Shown: positions 48,301 through 60,803 of the stretch, in pieces | Numbering within the stretch: the first letter of the stretch is position 1 | How the letters are laid out: each line of letters begins with the position of its first letter | Source: Manihot esculenta | Taxonomy: Eukaryota > Streptophyta > Magnoliopsida > Malpighiales > Euphorbiaceae | DNA length: 64,000 bases | Reading direction: 5' to 3' | Assembly: GCF_001659605.2 (NCBI RefSeq) | Contig: NC_035178.2 | Coordinates: 9,866,062 to 9,930,061 of the forward strand | Position numbers and translations under genes: made by a program | The notes under the pieces: generated by a model | Seen by the model: the letters and a program-made list of their open reading frames with translations, nothing else | Databases searched by the model: none | What the model was told of the DNA's origin: nothing

Positions 48301-50100
48301 TTCCTGGTTCTATGTGACTTGCTGTACATGAAGATTCTTACTTAGCTTTTATTGAAACCTGCTATTTTCTCATGTACTTCTCTGAACTATTTGATCTTAG
48401 TTAATATTAATAAAATTCTTACTATTGTTTCAGATGATGAAAGCTCCAGAAAGTGTTTTTAGGCATCATTTGCTAGGAGTTGATTGTTGATCATATGTTT
48501 GATCATCTCTTAAGGGCATGTTTGGATCTATTAGAAGAGGCAACACGTGTGAAAATTATTTGATTTTGAAATTGTATATATAAATATTGAGTTGAAATAC
48601 ACTTTACGCAAAATAGGTGAGAGCATATATGATACACAATATTTCCAAGATATAAGTGCTTTAATGAGATAATTTGGTGTTATATTAAGTAAAGTTCTAT
48701 TTGAAGTCCAGGTGCTAAAAGCGTGTTCCTTATGTACTCCTTATGTCCAAATTGAAAGCCTCTAATTTACGTTGTCTCATAGGTATCTACTTTGAATACA
48801 CAGTGGAAGAGTTATTGATACAAATATGTTTATATGCAGTACATATAGTCCATAGTTTATGATAGCTTTAGTCACTTATTTGTCATAATGTTAGTTTCTT
48901 ACGAATCACAACTTATGATTAATGACTTTGAGCAAATTCAACATGTCTCTTTGTTGTTATTTGTATTTCTACTCTGTAAAGGAGCAATATTATAACAAAA
49001 AATTATATTTGCCAGCTGTCTCAGCATTAGCAGTAGTTTTTTGGGCTATGCTATCTGCTTTGAGCCAAAGTATTACTCTATAGACTTTCAGATCTGTCTG
49101 AGTTCCTCACTTTTCTTGACATTTGACAGTTCAGCCCTCCAGATTTACTTAATTCAAGGGAAAAATTTCGCCAAGCACCTCCACCAGAACTTCCCCAGAG
49201 CAAGTATGGAGAAATTGAAGCTTACTTTGCTGGTCTTATCACTCTTTATCACATCCATAAGCTACTTTCCAGTCATGGAATAAGGCCAGCATACGAAATG
49301 CTGGCAGAAAAGTTGAAACAAGGGTATGTTCCAGTACATTCTCCACCTTATCTCTGCTTTGATCAATTGAGCAAATTAGGAATATTTTCCGGATGTATAT
49401 TGCTTTTGCTTATTAAGTTTTTGGATATGACATGGCATTGGATTGAAATTGTTCCATATAGGATCCTGCCAACTTATGTAATGATAGCCTTTCCACTGAA
49501 ATGCTAGATAAAATTTTCATTTGCTACCAAGTGAGACGCCAAAGTCTGGTGTTGAGAGCAGATTCTTTATTTTCTTACATGAGCTCAGATAAGTAAAATT
49601 TAACCTGCCAGCAAAAGGTATTTTGAATTAAAATAGTATAACTTAATGTTTTTCTGTAAAAATGTTGAGACCCTCCATTGACTAAGTATAGATTGCAAAG
49701 AAAGGGTAATTTGATGATAACAAATTGAAAATGGCATCTGATTTCATCTTCTGAATTTGACTTTATGCTGCTTGAGTTAAACTGTCGTGTAGGATCATAT
49801 TCAATGTCATGTATTTGGTATTGAAAGTCAATTTTTGCTCCTATTAGTTACTGACTACCAACATGATCTTAAGTTGTTAAAACTTGATTGCTGCAGGTCA
49901 TTTGCAAGACTGATGAGTAAAAATGAAGACATTAGAAAAGTAAAACTTTCGATGCAGCAAAGCTTATCTCATGGAGCTCCTAGTCCCAAATTGTCAAAAC
50001 TGTTGGAAGTGTTGGTGGACCATTTCAGTGAGTGGCATGTCGTCTTCTTTCTTTCTTTCTTTTCTAACATCAAAATGGTGGTCTTGGTCATGAGTAACAG

Positions 50101-50139
<39 letters not shown>

Positions 50140-53100
50140 TGGTCACATTCATATATTACAAGGAAGACTTGAACTTTGGAGTTTTATTATTATTGTTGTT
50201 GTTGTTATTATTACCTATAAATGGGGGTTTTAGGCTTTTAGCCTTTGTTGAGTTCGAAATTTTGTTTTAGAGTATTTCCCATTTGATGAAGAATAGTGTT
50301 GAATCCCATATCGGTTGTGGAAAAGGGTAATGTGCCCATATATTCCACATCGGTTGTGGAGAGAGATAATGTGCCTCTTATATGGGCCATAGGCACTCCT
50401 CCCCCTTGAGCTAGCTTTTAGGGTGAGTTAGGCCTGACTCAAATTTAACATGGTATCAGAGTCTCCTATCCGATATTGGGCCTCCTATAAATATATCATG
50501 CATCAGTAAAATTTTGGGCGTGAGGGGTGTGTTGAATCCCACATCGGTTGTGGAAAGGGTAATGTGTCCATATATTGCACATCGGTTGTGAAAAGAGGTA
50601 ATGTGCCCATATATTCCAGATCGGTTGTGGAAATGGGTAATGTGTCCATATAGTCCACATCGGTTGTGGAAAGGGGTAATGTGCCCATATATTCCACATC
50701 GGTTGTGGAAAGGGGTAATGTGCCCGTATATTCCACATCGGTTATGGAAAGGGGTAATGTGCCCCTTATATGGCCATAAGCACTCTTCCCCTTTGAGTTA
50801 GCTTTTGGGTGAGTTAGGTCTGGCTCAAATTTAACATATAGAAATGAGGGTTAAGGGTTGAAACTGTGGTTAAAGGGATTGACATCAAGAAAAAAGGGAC
50901 AAATACTTGTAAATATTCTTACATGTTAGCCAAACTGTGGGTTATTTATGGTTGAATTCTACAAATACTTGTGAATATTCAGATCTGAAGTCCTGGACAT
51001 AAGAAGTAATGGGACAATCACCAGTGACTGGATTGCAATCACACTATCAAGCAATCTTTTTAAGCTTCTAAGTAACTCTTTTACTAAGTTATAATCAACT
51101 GAATTGAAAATGTTACACTGATATGTGTGACCTCTAGTACTCTAAATCCTAATTAGAAATAAACTTTTGGAATCAGAAGTTAAAAATAACACTTTGAATA
51201 GGAAGACAACTGATAAGACAAACAGGACCAATTTAGATCATTAATTCATCATCATCATTCTTTGAAAAGAAACAGTTGCTATGGACATGGAGGGACACTC
51301 TTGACTTTTAGAATAACTAAAAAGCTTGAATACTGAATCAGCTGCCAATTGGCTCAACTGAACATGAGCCCCAGATTATCTGGACAATAGTTATAAACCT
51401 AATTGATATTTAATCTTGCCATTTCTTGAGTTTATTTTTTTGGCTGCAACATGTTATTTCTCGTATACTGTAAATTTTATGCTTTATCACCATGCATTCA
51501 AGGAGTAGATATCATAAATAAAAAAGGCAGTTTTTATTTGTTCTTTTAGCAAGTTAAGAATGAGTTAGAATTCTTGTTCGCTGCAATGAGATTATTTGTC
51601 AATTTCTTTGTCGTTGGATTAAAATAATCCAATTACAATTGTAGTTGCAACATCTAAGCACACTCCTCTGCTTTCACGTTTTTGTGCCTGTTTATGGATT
51701 TGTGCTACCAAGGATTATTAATAGTGATTAAATGATTGCTGGACCAACTGGATTTTTATAAACAACGAAAACCATAGCATTATAAATGTTTGATGTTTGA
51801 AATACTGCTTGTCGTAGAAGATATACTTTCTGAAGAATTGTCGGTTTGAAGTTTCACACCATTTAAGTCCACTTAGATCTAGGCTTTGAACTACCTAGAT
51901 TAATATTACCAATTAGAATAGTTTATGGTTGGTTTATTTGGATAAAAAAATGAAGCATCCAGGCTCCGTTTAGGAAACCAATGGATAAATAGATCATGTT
52001 TTTATCAGATCTGGAAGTTTTATCATCTGTTGGGGAATGTAATCGCTAAATATGTGGTTGCAGAAACAAAGGATCCACAGAACTCAAGGGTAATAATTTT
52101 CTCCAATTTTAGAGGAAGTGTAAGGTAGAAACAATTTTTCTGAGGTTCATTTTATTGTAACTGTTACCCTGTGCTTCCTTTCTCATCATGTGGTGCCCTT
52201 AAATAAGAAAAGGTTTCTTTGGTGTACTTTATTCTGTCATTTCAGGGATATAATGAATGCACTGGCTAACATTGGGGATCTAGTTAAGGCAACAGAGTTT
52301 ATTGGTCAAAGCTCAGGTTTGTGGTTCTATTCTTTATCTTATTTGCTTTATTCTTCCAAAAAAGGAACAGCTGCTTTTTATTATCATCCTCCCTCTTTTT
52401 GAATTTTGAAGTGCATTGTTGTGCTATTTTTTCTAGAATCCGTTTTGCATTTATAATGAGTTATCTAGTAATGGGTTTTAAATTTCTTACAGGAAAAGCG
52501 TTGAAAGGCCAGTCGCAAAAAGTTCAACAGGCTGTCTTGGAGGTAATTGTGTTATTTTTCATTATTTTCTGGCTCCTAGCATTCACTTTGTTTTCCAACA
52601 GAAATTTCGAGCTGGCAAATACAATGTTATTGTTGCCACATCAATTGGTGAAGAAGGCCTGGATATCATGGAAGTGGATCTTGTAATATGTTTTGATGCT
52701 AATGTGTCACCATTAAGAATGATCCAGCGAATGGGAAGAACTGGAAGGAAGCATGATGGACGAGTTAATATCCTTTTGTTATTTGGTTGATGCAGATTAT
52801 TAAGTAGGTTGATAGATCATCCAATTTGATTCCCTGATGACTCTTAGGTGGTTTAACTTTGTAATTTTAGTGTTTACTTCTTAGCCATGTTGTACCTTGA
52901 CAAGGTTTTACTAGTTTTAGCTTGTGAAGGGTCTGAATTGAAGGGTTATATGCGAAAACAAGCGAACGGCAGGACCATTAGGAAACATATGCGTAATGGG
53001 GGGATAAATAGCTTTGATTTCCATTCTAGCCCAAGGATGGTGAGATCTATAAGAAGTGATCTGGTTCTCTCATTTTTAGTGCCGATATCTTCTTAATCTA

Positions 53101-56100
53101 TACCGTTGTTTTGTTTATTCCAGATTCCCCACTTTTTTAAACCAGAAGTCCAATTTGTTAAGCTGTCAATTGAACAATACATTCCCCGGGGAAAGAAAGT
53201 GAAAGATGATAGTGCGATCCAGACACCTGTTTTCAGAGCCAAATTAAATGTTGCGGAAGCTGCTTTAATTGCCAAGTACTTTGAACCCACCAGTGAACAA
53301 TCTTGGAGACCATCTCTTATTGCCTTTCCTCATTTCCAGGCATTTCCCTCAAGAGTGCATAAAGTAATGCATTCTTATAGAACAGACATGCTGATTGATA
53401 CAATGCAATACTTGCAAAATCTATCATTTTCAAGGGAAAGCAGAGCTTTATTTACGGAGGTTTGCTTTCAAATTTATGCTAGGAATTTATCAACTATCAT
53501 GCGTCATATTTGCTTATAAGTTGCCTACTTGATGCAGGGTGAAATTGCTTCAGCAGGTAAGTGCATGGGAATTGGGACTGTTGAAGAAGAGGATAATGAT
53601 AAGGGTAATACCATAATACAATCTTTAGTTCATTACAGCTGAAAATGTTTGTCAAAAAGAACTTTCAAAAACTCTCCCATGGCTTTTAATATATCATACG
53701 AAGGACAATGATAAAGATACTGTAATATTTAGTTCTTTAGTGCTGAAAAAAATTGTCACAAAGAATTGATATGTAAAGTTCTTTGTGGCTTTGTACATCA
53801 AGTAATAAAGAGAAAATGGAAGCTAGGAATTTATCAGGTAATTCTAAAAATCTAGGTACATCGGAACTAATTTACTCATCTGACCCTAGTTCAAGTTTCA
53901 CACTAATCACACTACTAAGCTTTGAGCATAGGCTGCTTAATTTTTAATTCTTATGTTATCCATTTGAAGACAGCAGGAAGAACAAGATAAGCATGAAAAT
54001 GTACAAATATCAAAATGTTTTGACTTCACTGATTGTTTCTTTCTAAAATCAGAATCGTAAACATTATTTTTCAAAGTGCTTAAAAACTTCTGAAAAAAAA
54101 AAAAAAAAAAACTGGTGATGCATTTAGGCTAGAGGAAGACTCTCATTTCCAGTTTTCTAAACTACTTTCTCAGCTTAATGGGATATAACATATGATGTTT
54201 CTTTTCTGCAGCTTCCATCTATTATCCCTTTGCAATCTGTCTTGTACATCTTATTCTGAGTTCAGATTCTCCGTTTCCTGTTTCATATCTAGTATTTGTA
54301 TGTACTATGCATGGAAATTTACCAATATTTTTAAAAGTTCATTTATCAAGGTTTCTTTGGAAAAAGTGAGAAATATTTTATCGGTTGTTGAATCCCACAT
54401 CGGTTTAGGACAGGGATAATGCGGCCCTTATAAGGCCTTAGACACTCCTAAGGCCTTCTCTCCTTAAGCTAGCTTGCTTTTGCTTTTAGGGTGAGTTAGG
54501 TCTGACCCAATTTTGCCCCTTATAAGAGTTTTAGGCACTCTCTTCCCTTGAGCTACCTTTCGTGTGAGTTACGTCTGATCCAAATTTAACATTGATAGTA
54601 TTTAGATATGTAAATTTCAGATGCCATGCTGCACAAATGTGTTGTCTTACATATTGAAGTACTTAAACTGCTATTGCAGATCCACCGACTTGGGATGAAT
54701 CTCCAACTACCAAGTCACAGAAAAAAGTAGTGGATTCTGATGTTTCGTCCCCAAGGTCCTTGAGAACCAAGGAGCATAATATGCTGGATCTCCAAGGCCA
54801 AAGTCCAGCAGCCCATTCCTATCTTTTTGGTTCAGAATTTGTGTCTGTAGATACTCTTGGAAAGGTCATAATTTCGTCTGTCCCAGTATTTCCATTAAAA
54901 GAGGCACCACAAACTAATTGTAAAAGTACTAGCACTACTGTGCTGCTTAATTGCTTGAAGCCAATTGCTTGCCATTTGAAGAATCCAGGAAAAAATTACA
55001 AGGAGCAGGCTATGCAAGGCAAGTCTAGTCCAAGCATAATACCATCTTGGGCTCAGTGTGAAACAAATGTGGCGTTGGTAATAACTAAATCTGATCTCCA
55101 GCCAGAAAAAACACTGGATCAGGTTGAAAAGATTCCTGAGACTCCAGTGTTGAAGAAAATAATTTTAAATGGAGATTGTGTTGCTGAATCACTTGGTTGC
55201 TTGCAAATTAAGCTGCCATCTTTGCAAGCTGTTGAAAATGATAATAATGAACTGAGTCCCAGGTTATCGAATATGATCCAGAGTGGTTTTGTTCCGGAAT
55301 CTCCAATCAATGATATTGGTCAGTTTCAAAATAATTATGTTAAAGTTTATTGGTTGATTTTTTTTTTTTTTTAATACTATTTCATAGGATTAATTTATGC
55401 TTAGGAATTTGCAGGACTGTTGAATGGCAAAGGAAGGAATGAGTTTTCGGTTTCAGATGTGTCACCCATGAAATTGTGTGCTGAACCACTGTCAAAGTCT
55501 CAAAGCCCAAGCAAAAATGATATCGCAATCAGCAGTAGTTCCTGTAAAAGAGATGGTTCCATATCTTCTTTTAATCATGAATTTCAAACTCCTATACTGA
55601 AGGAGAATATAGCCAGAAGAGATGGATGTACCTCGATTTCTCCACTTGCTGAAGAAACGAATACTCCCGTTGTAAATCTCACCAAAAATAGCATTAGCAA
55701 AGATTGGATTCCGAGTTCTGCAGATAAGTCAGAAAATGTTGAACCAGTACGTAAGTTTAAGAGATTGCGGAAAATTGGAGATGTAGACAGAAATAGGAAT
55801 CCAGAAGGCAACAAAGAAAAATCTTTAGCCCCTATAACAAACCTTGACAGATCCTTTTCTTATCTCAGTCCTAACCAAATAAAGGACCATAAAGGTAACT
55901 TAAATTGTTGTATAGCTGGTCAATTGTTGCACCAGAAAACTTTTTCACTGCTGACTAATTTCATTTGATTCTTCTGCTTGAATTGGAGTCACTTGCAATG
56001 GTGTATGGCATGCAATATATATTGGAAACAAACTTCAAAATAACAATTAGTAATAAAGTACCTCTTGTGTTCAGGTAAAAGGAAGCTAGGTGGCAAAGTC

Positions 56101-59048
56101 AGGACCTTCATTGAGGAGGAAGCAGAGTAAGTCATTTTTGGGTGATAGTTTCATGGTGCCAAACTTTATTTTTATTTCCTTTTCCTGTTATACATCTCAA
56201 TGAATAATGAATAATATGATATGGACACCCAATAAAATAAATAAACTAGACCCTTGCTTGCGTGTTGCGAGATATTTTTATTTTTAAAATTATTAATAAA
56301 ATAAAACGTATAATATATAAATTTAGATAAAATATTAAAAAAAAAAAAATTAAACTTCTAAGGACATTGCTTGTAAATATTTGTGAAAGTTTTGTTCATT
56401 ATCTTCAAATATATTTTTATTTTAACTTCTAAATTTTAATAACGGAGATTTGTAATAAATTTTATATTTATAGACTTTTTTTATTAATATAGAGCATAAT
56501 TATTTTTTGATATTAATTTTACTTTATATTCATTCATGGTTATATACTTGTTATTGTAATTTTTTATATTCATTATTATAATTTATTAATTACTTTTCAT
56601 TTACTTGTCATTTACCTATTTATATTCCTATTATAACTCAGTTTTATGTGACAGCTTTATTTAGAGTTTTATGTGACAGCTTTATTTAGAAATTCAATAT
56701 TATAATGTTTATATAGGTTTAGATTTACATGGATATTTTATAATCATATCAATGAGTAATTAATATAAAAATATGAATATACATTTAATAAGATCAATAA
56801 AATTTATTTATGTAAATATTAGCTACTAGTAGCTAAGGGTATTGTCTCAGACAAAAAAATATCGAAAGTTAAAGGTAATATAGCTAAAAGATAAATATAA
56901 CATGCATTAAAATTATGATTAATCAATCAATTATTACATATTTTTAATTCTTTTTTCTATTAATAATTTAAGATTTTTTTTGGTAATTTTCTATCATGCA
57001 TTAAAATAATTTTCTATTTTTGGTAATTTTCTCTCACATATTATTAATTGTATTTAAATTTTTTATGTTAAATATTAAGAAATTAAAAGGTCATATATTA
57101 ATTAGAGATAATAGATTAATAAATTTTATTTAATATCTACATAATTATTATTATTATTAAATTGAAAAGTCACTTGCTTTCAAAAAAATATAGAGTTATC
57201 TATTAATTAATAATCAAAATAAGATGGAGGCAATATAGACATAGAAAAAAAAATCTAATAGAAAGCCACTTGTCACTCTTAGGAGAATTTGTTTTAGAGT
57301 TCAGTTTTATTATATTTTTATGTAGATGCATTAAACAAATTATTCCCTGAAAAGCGACAGTAATATTTTCTGAGTTTCATTCATGCTATTACTAACATAT
57401 CCACATATTTGGTTGCTCAGGGTGTCTTCTGAAGCTGAAATGTCTGATGATGAGGAAGATGACCCAGGCAATAGTTCTTATGATGATAGTTTCATAGATG
57501 ACAGGACAAGTCCCACAGCAGCAAGTACTCAAGCTGAAACTAGTAGAGTCGACATGATGGCAGTTTACAGGTATCTTTCTCTCTCTGTCACATGCTTTGG
57601 TCCTAGTCTGTGCTGGGAATCCTGCTTGATAGAAGCCAGGGCTTCCTTTCTAAAGCCGTTAAGGGGAAGTAATTTCTCAATTGCAAATTATCATACATTG
57701 TTATTAATTGCTATGATTAATATGTGATCAGTGTGAGTAAAGATGCCAATCCTAATGTGTAAAGGTGCATAATCTCAAACTTTGGCTTCCCCTTACGAGG
57801 AAACTAGCAACACCAGGCTTTCTTGCATCATAGGATACAATGTATTATGCTCGGGAATGTGTGCTGTTCATTATAATTTCTGGCATTGACTAATTTGATG
57901 GTGTCGTGAGTCAGTTCCAGATTTCATTCAAAATATTTCATGATGTCAATAAAAATATACATCTATGTTCTTGAGAGTAATTGCTATCATCATTTTAAGA
58001 ATACCTTGCCCTCCATTTCTTTCAAAATTGAATTATGGTCCAACGAGAATGAACTACTGCAAGTAAGCTATGAGATAAGATTCTTGTTTCAGTTAAATAC
58101 CCAATATTTCACTTGGAACAACTTGAGAAAGAGAAACGAGATAATCATTAAACTGTCTATATCCTTTGGGATATAGGCATGTTCAATTATTTTTAAAAGA
58201 TTTGGAGTTCTTTTGCTGTTAAACCAAATTCTTTGCTGTTTCACAAACAACACTCGGTTCCTGTATGTAAGCATTTTCACTTCCTTGCAAGTGAATCATG
58301 AATATTATCCAGTTTGGTCCAAGCAGGAGTAATAGTTTTTTCCCTGCTGAAGTAATCTCTTGTTGATAATTATATTTTCTTTAAATTTCATTTTTGGCTT
58401 TCTGCTGGTGTCAAGTTGAGGAGTGTTCAATGTTCAAATTAACTGATTTCATGAAATAGGCGTTCTTTGCTCACCCAATCACCAATGGAGAGGGAATCAA
58501 ATTCTTATATCACTATTACACCTGATGGTGGGACTTCCATGAGCAGAATGAACGAAAGCAAAAGCTCCTCAGTCAAGGCATCATGTTCTTTCCAGACCCC
58601 TGTACCTGATTCTGCAAATAATCCTGCTAGGAGAGATGCAGATTCCTTTCCCTATAGCGACAGGATGTCAGCAGCAATCCCTTGTATAACCACTCATTCT
58701 ATGAGGGAAAATGAGAGGGAGCTGGAATCCAAGAAAAGGAAATTAAGTTTTTGTCATCCTGGATCTATCCCAGTGATCAACTTAGAGCAAAAATTCTCTC
58801 AGCAATCAGATTCTGACAGAAATGAACCATTCCAGCAGGGTCCTGCAGAAAATTTTGATGACAGTGAAGTACTTCATGATGATCTATTCTTTGCAAATCT
58901 TGATCTTGATGCTGTGGAGGCACAAGCTACCATGCTTCTCAAACATAGATCAGAATTATCATTACAGAAGCAGGATACAATTCCAAATTCCAATGCACAA
59001 AATTTTGAACTTCAGAGTTCTCCATCATTTGATCTTGGGATATGGTAA
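42373..59048 (+). CDS. FANCM: FANCM DNA translocase (SF2 DEAH helicase), 23 exons, 1406 aa
   Basis: FANCM remodels stalled forks and, in plants, limits meiotic crossovers. Exons by homology and frame: 42373-42417, 42494-42830, 43417-43560, 44634-44716, 44820-44934, 45655-45746, 45831-45885, 45966-46087, 46172-46285, 49130-49323, 49897-50027, 52064-52124, 52246-52316, 52493-52542, 52602-52767, 52912-53039, 53124-53459, 53538-53604, 54680-55318, 55415-55894, 56075-56126, 57421-57570, 58460-59048. All joints keep phase. Walker A PTGLGKT lies at residues 153-159, DEAH at 255-258, TATPG in exon 7, the FANCM insert region in exons 8-10, motif V (SIGEEGLDI) and motif VI (QRMGRTGR, 580-587) in exon 15. 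The C-terminal half is polar, probably disordered, and no ERCC4-type nuclease domain is evident. Introns are GT-AG except intron 15, which reads as AT-AC. Introns 9 (2.8 kb) and 11 (2.0 kb) are swollen. Start ATG 42373 gives [15 protein letters not shown]. Confidence 0.92.
45088..45614. mobile_element. MITE in FANCM intron 5, 13-bp terminal inverted repeats
   Basis: CCATGGTTTTAAA at 45088-45100 and TTTAAAACCATGG at 45602-45614 are exact inverted repeats, flanked on both sides by TTC. The interior near both ends carries TAACGGCCGTTAC-like palindromic words (AACGACTGTTATGG, CGTAACTGTTATGTC), common in plant Mutator- or Harbinger-type MITEs. The superfamily is undecided, because a 3-bp TTC flank could be chance. 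Confidence 0.65.
46286..49129 (+). other. FANCM intron 9 (2.84 kb)
   Basis: AT-rich, with gtatga donor and gacag acceptor. Compositional shifts at about 46430-48300 suggest inserted repeat DNA, but I recognise no element ends or coding domain. Confidence 0.7.
50102..50138. repeat. (TA)n microsatellite in FANCM intron 11
   Basis: About 18 uninterrupted TA units. Confidence 0.9.
50297..50836 (+). mobile_element. TRIM retrotransposon (540 bp) in FANCM intron 11, with unequal LTRs
   Basis: LTR 1 is 50297-50450 (TGTTGAATCCC to TTTAACA, 154 bp). A tRNA-Met-type primer site TGGTATCAGAG follows at 50451. The internal part is only 79 bp, ending in a purine-rich GCGTGAGGGG, and LTR 2 is 50530-50836 (307 bp). 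The flanks AATAG and TATAG look like a 5-bp duplication with one change. LTR 2 is longer because a 39-bp unit containing ATCGGTTGTGG is present about six times rather than two. No protein is encoded; it must rely on enzymes of other elements. Confidence 0.85.
52768..52911 (+). other. U12-type AT-AC intron (FANCM intron 15, 144 bp)
   Basis: The intron starts ATATCCTTTT, the consensus 5' site of minor-spliceosome AT-AC introns, and ends AAGGTTTTAC. A branch-site match (TACCTTGAC, 52893-52901) puts the branch A 11 bases from the intron end, as required. Joining gives [18 protein letters not shown], matching the conserved FANCM text with no length change. Confidence 0.85.
54386..54591 (+). mobile_element. 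Solo LTR related to the TRIM, in FANCM intron 18
   Basis: Starts TGTTGAATCCCACATCGG and ends CAAATTTAACA, as in the 50297 TRIM, 206 bp. It has a partial internal duplication (CCTTATAAGG ... GGCACTC ... GTGAGTTAGGTCTGA twice). No internal domain or target duplication is visible. Confidence 0.7.
56127..57420 (+). other. FANCM intron 21 (1.29 kb)
   Basis: Extremely AT-rich, between GTAAGTC and GGTTGCTCAG. A short direct repeat (GTTTTATGTGACAGCTTTAT) occurs twice at about 56642-56690. No gene or element ends were recognised. Confidence 0.7.
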
Positions 59049-60803
59049 TTTAGAGGTAAATCTTTATAATTTCCTCCCTCAAGCATGTTGCTGAAGAATC
59101 CGTTCAAGCAAAACGGCCAATCAAACTCTGCCAGTTCTTTTTTTTTTTTTTTTGGTCATAGAATAGGTAGAATGCAATGCAACGTAATTTATATAATAGA
59201 TTATGTCAGTGCAAAAAAGAAATTATGTACAGCCCCATGTATAGAAGGATAGGTAGCCATCCATTGTATAGAAACATTATACCAGAAATTCCATGTTCAT
59301 AAAAGAAAATTGATGCAGAATCGAACTTGTAAGGTAAAATTTTCCTTTCGGGAATTTGTCCACAGCAAAAATGAATAAATAAATAATTCAAATAATCTTT
59401 TGTATGCAAACTTTTTATTATTTTCTAACCATTTCTCATGCTATTCAAGTTCATAGTGCAAGTTACCTACTATAATGATATGATATTAGAGGGACACGGG
59501 ATTTATGTGAATGCTTTATTTTCTTTAATTTTTTTTAAATAGCTTCAAGAACAAAATCTTTTTAAGAAAAAGTTCCCTCAAATAAAAGTTTATACTATTT
59601 TCTTGTAGATAAAATGTTTCTTGGAAAATATATATTTTCGAGAAAATAATTTACCTTTCATTTTTTATTGTAATTAAAAAGCAATATAATAAAAAAATTA
59701 ATAAACATGTATGACAGTGTTGATAAAATTGTTAAAGTTGAAAAAAAATCTAAAGAAAAAGAAATTTTTTTAAATAATTTATTCTTTCTAACTAATACGA
59801 TATTTTTTTACGAATTTTTTTTAAATAATGCAAATCTTCTTCCGCGAATCAGACCGGCTAAAACTGCTAGAATGTAACGCTACCAAGTCATGAAACTTGT
59901 TATCTTCTCAAGTCTCAATTTTTTTAATCACATCTAATTACGTCTCGTTTTTAATCAAAGACTATTTCGTCAAAATTTATTGAGTCAAATCATTATCTCT
60001 ACTAAAAAAAAAAGAAAAAAAGCCTTCATTATTCCTTCAATTTTAACAATTTTTTATTAAAGAGCCTCTCATTTCTGGTGGGAGCTGTCAAAAAAAATAA
60101 GAGCCTCAAGAAGACTACATCCTGAGGTAATCTAGAGATGCCAAGTTCAACACTTCAATTTTTTATTCTTTTATCTTTTAAATATAAAAAATTTTTTAAA
60201 AAAATACTTTTGCCATAATACAGCATTCAATTAAGATAACAATGTTCTATCTATTTACGTCCTGATTTTACAATTTATTTGCCAAAAAGTTTTTGAAAGG
60301 TTTAGAACTTCATTAAAATTAAAAGCACATTAAAAATTGAGAATTTATAACTGAAAAGAACGCTGTCAAAATGCCAATTATCCGTCACATACTGTACATG
60401 CAGGAAGCCCCTAGTTGTACGCAAAGTCGAGCTATGTGAGATTACATTGGCACACCATAGCTTATGCATCTACCAATATTACAGAATGATCCTATCAAAA
60501 AATAACAAATGTGAAAGATCAAAGTTGCATTCCAATTTCATTACTGTATCTCCCCATTGATAACCATTTCAACAGAAGGGAAAAAAAAAAAAAAGAAAAA
60601 AAAAAAAGAAAGAAAAGCTTCAACAATCAAACATTAGATTATCACAGAATTCAAAGAGACAACATCTCTACATCTGTAAAGCCTAGGGGTTAACATCTTT
60701 ACATGCAAAGAGACTGTTAACTAAACATGTCAGAACTGCAGATGTGTCAGACTAAGGTAACAATTTACAGAACTGGTGTTGGAAAAGGGGGCCAAAAATA
60801 CAA
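59049..60803. other. Convergent intergenic region between FANCM and dNK
   Basis: Both flanking genes end here, so the edges are 3' UTRs. The middle is AT-rich, with poly-T at 59136-59153 and an A-rich GAAAAAAAA stretch at 60580-60610. No gene is seen. Confidence 0.6.

Noticed and set aside
50496..50801. Overlapping repeat-rich frames ([13 protein letters not shown] type) on both strands, and a CRISPR-like look
   Set aside because: They are the 39-bp tandem units of the TRIM LTR. The units are contiguous without distinct spacers, and this is plant nuclear DNA.
52764..52904. GT-AG reading of FANCM intron 15 (CGA|GTTAAT ... GACAAG|GTTTTA)
   Set aside because: It keeps frame but adds a residue, uses a poor donor and an acceptor without a pyrimidine tract. 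The AT-AC reading fits the U12 consensus at all three sites.
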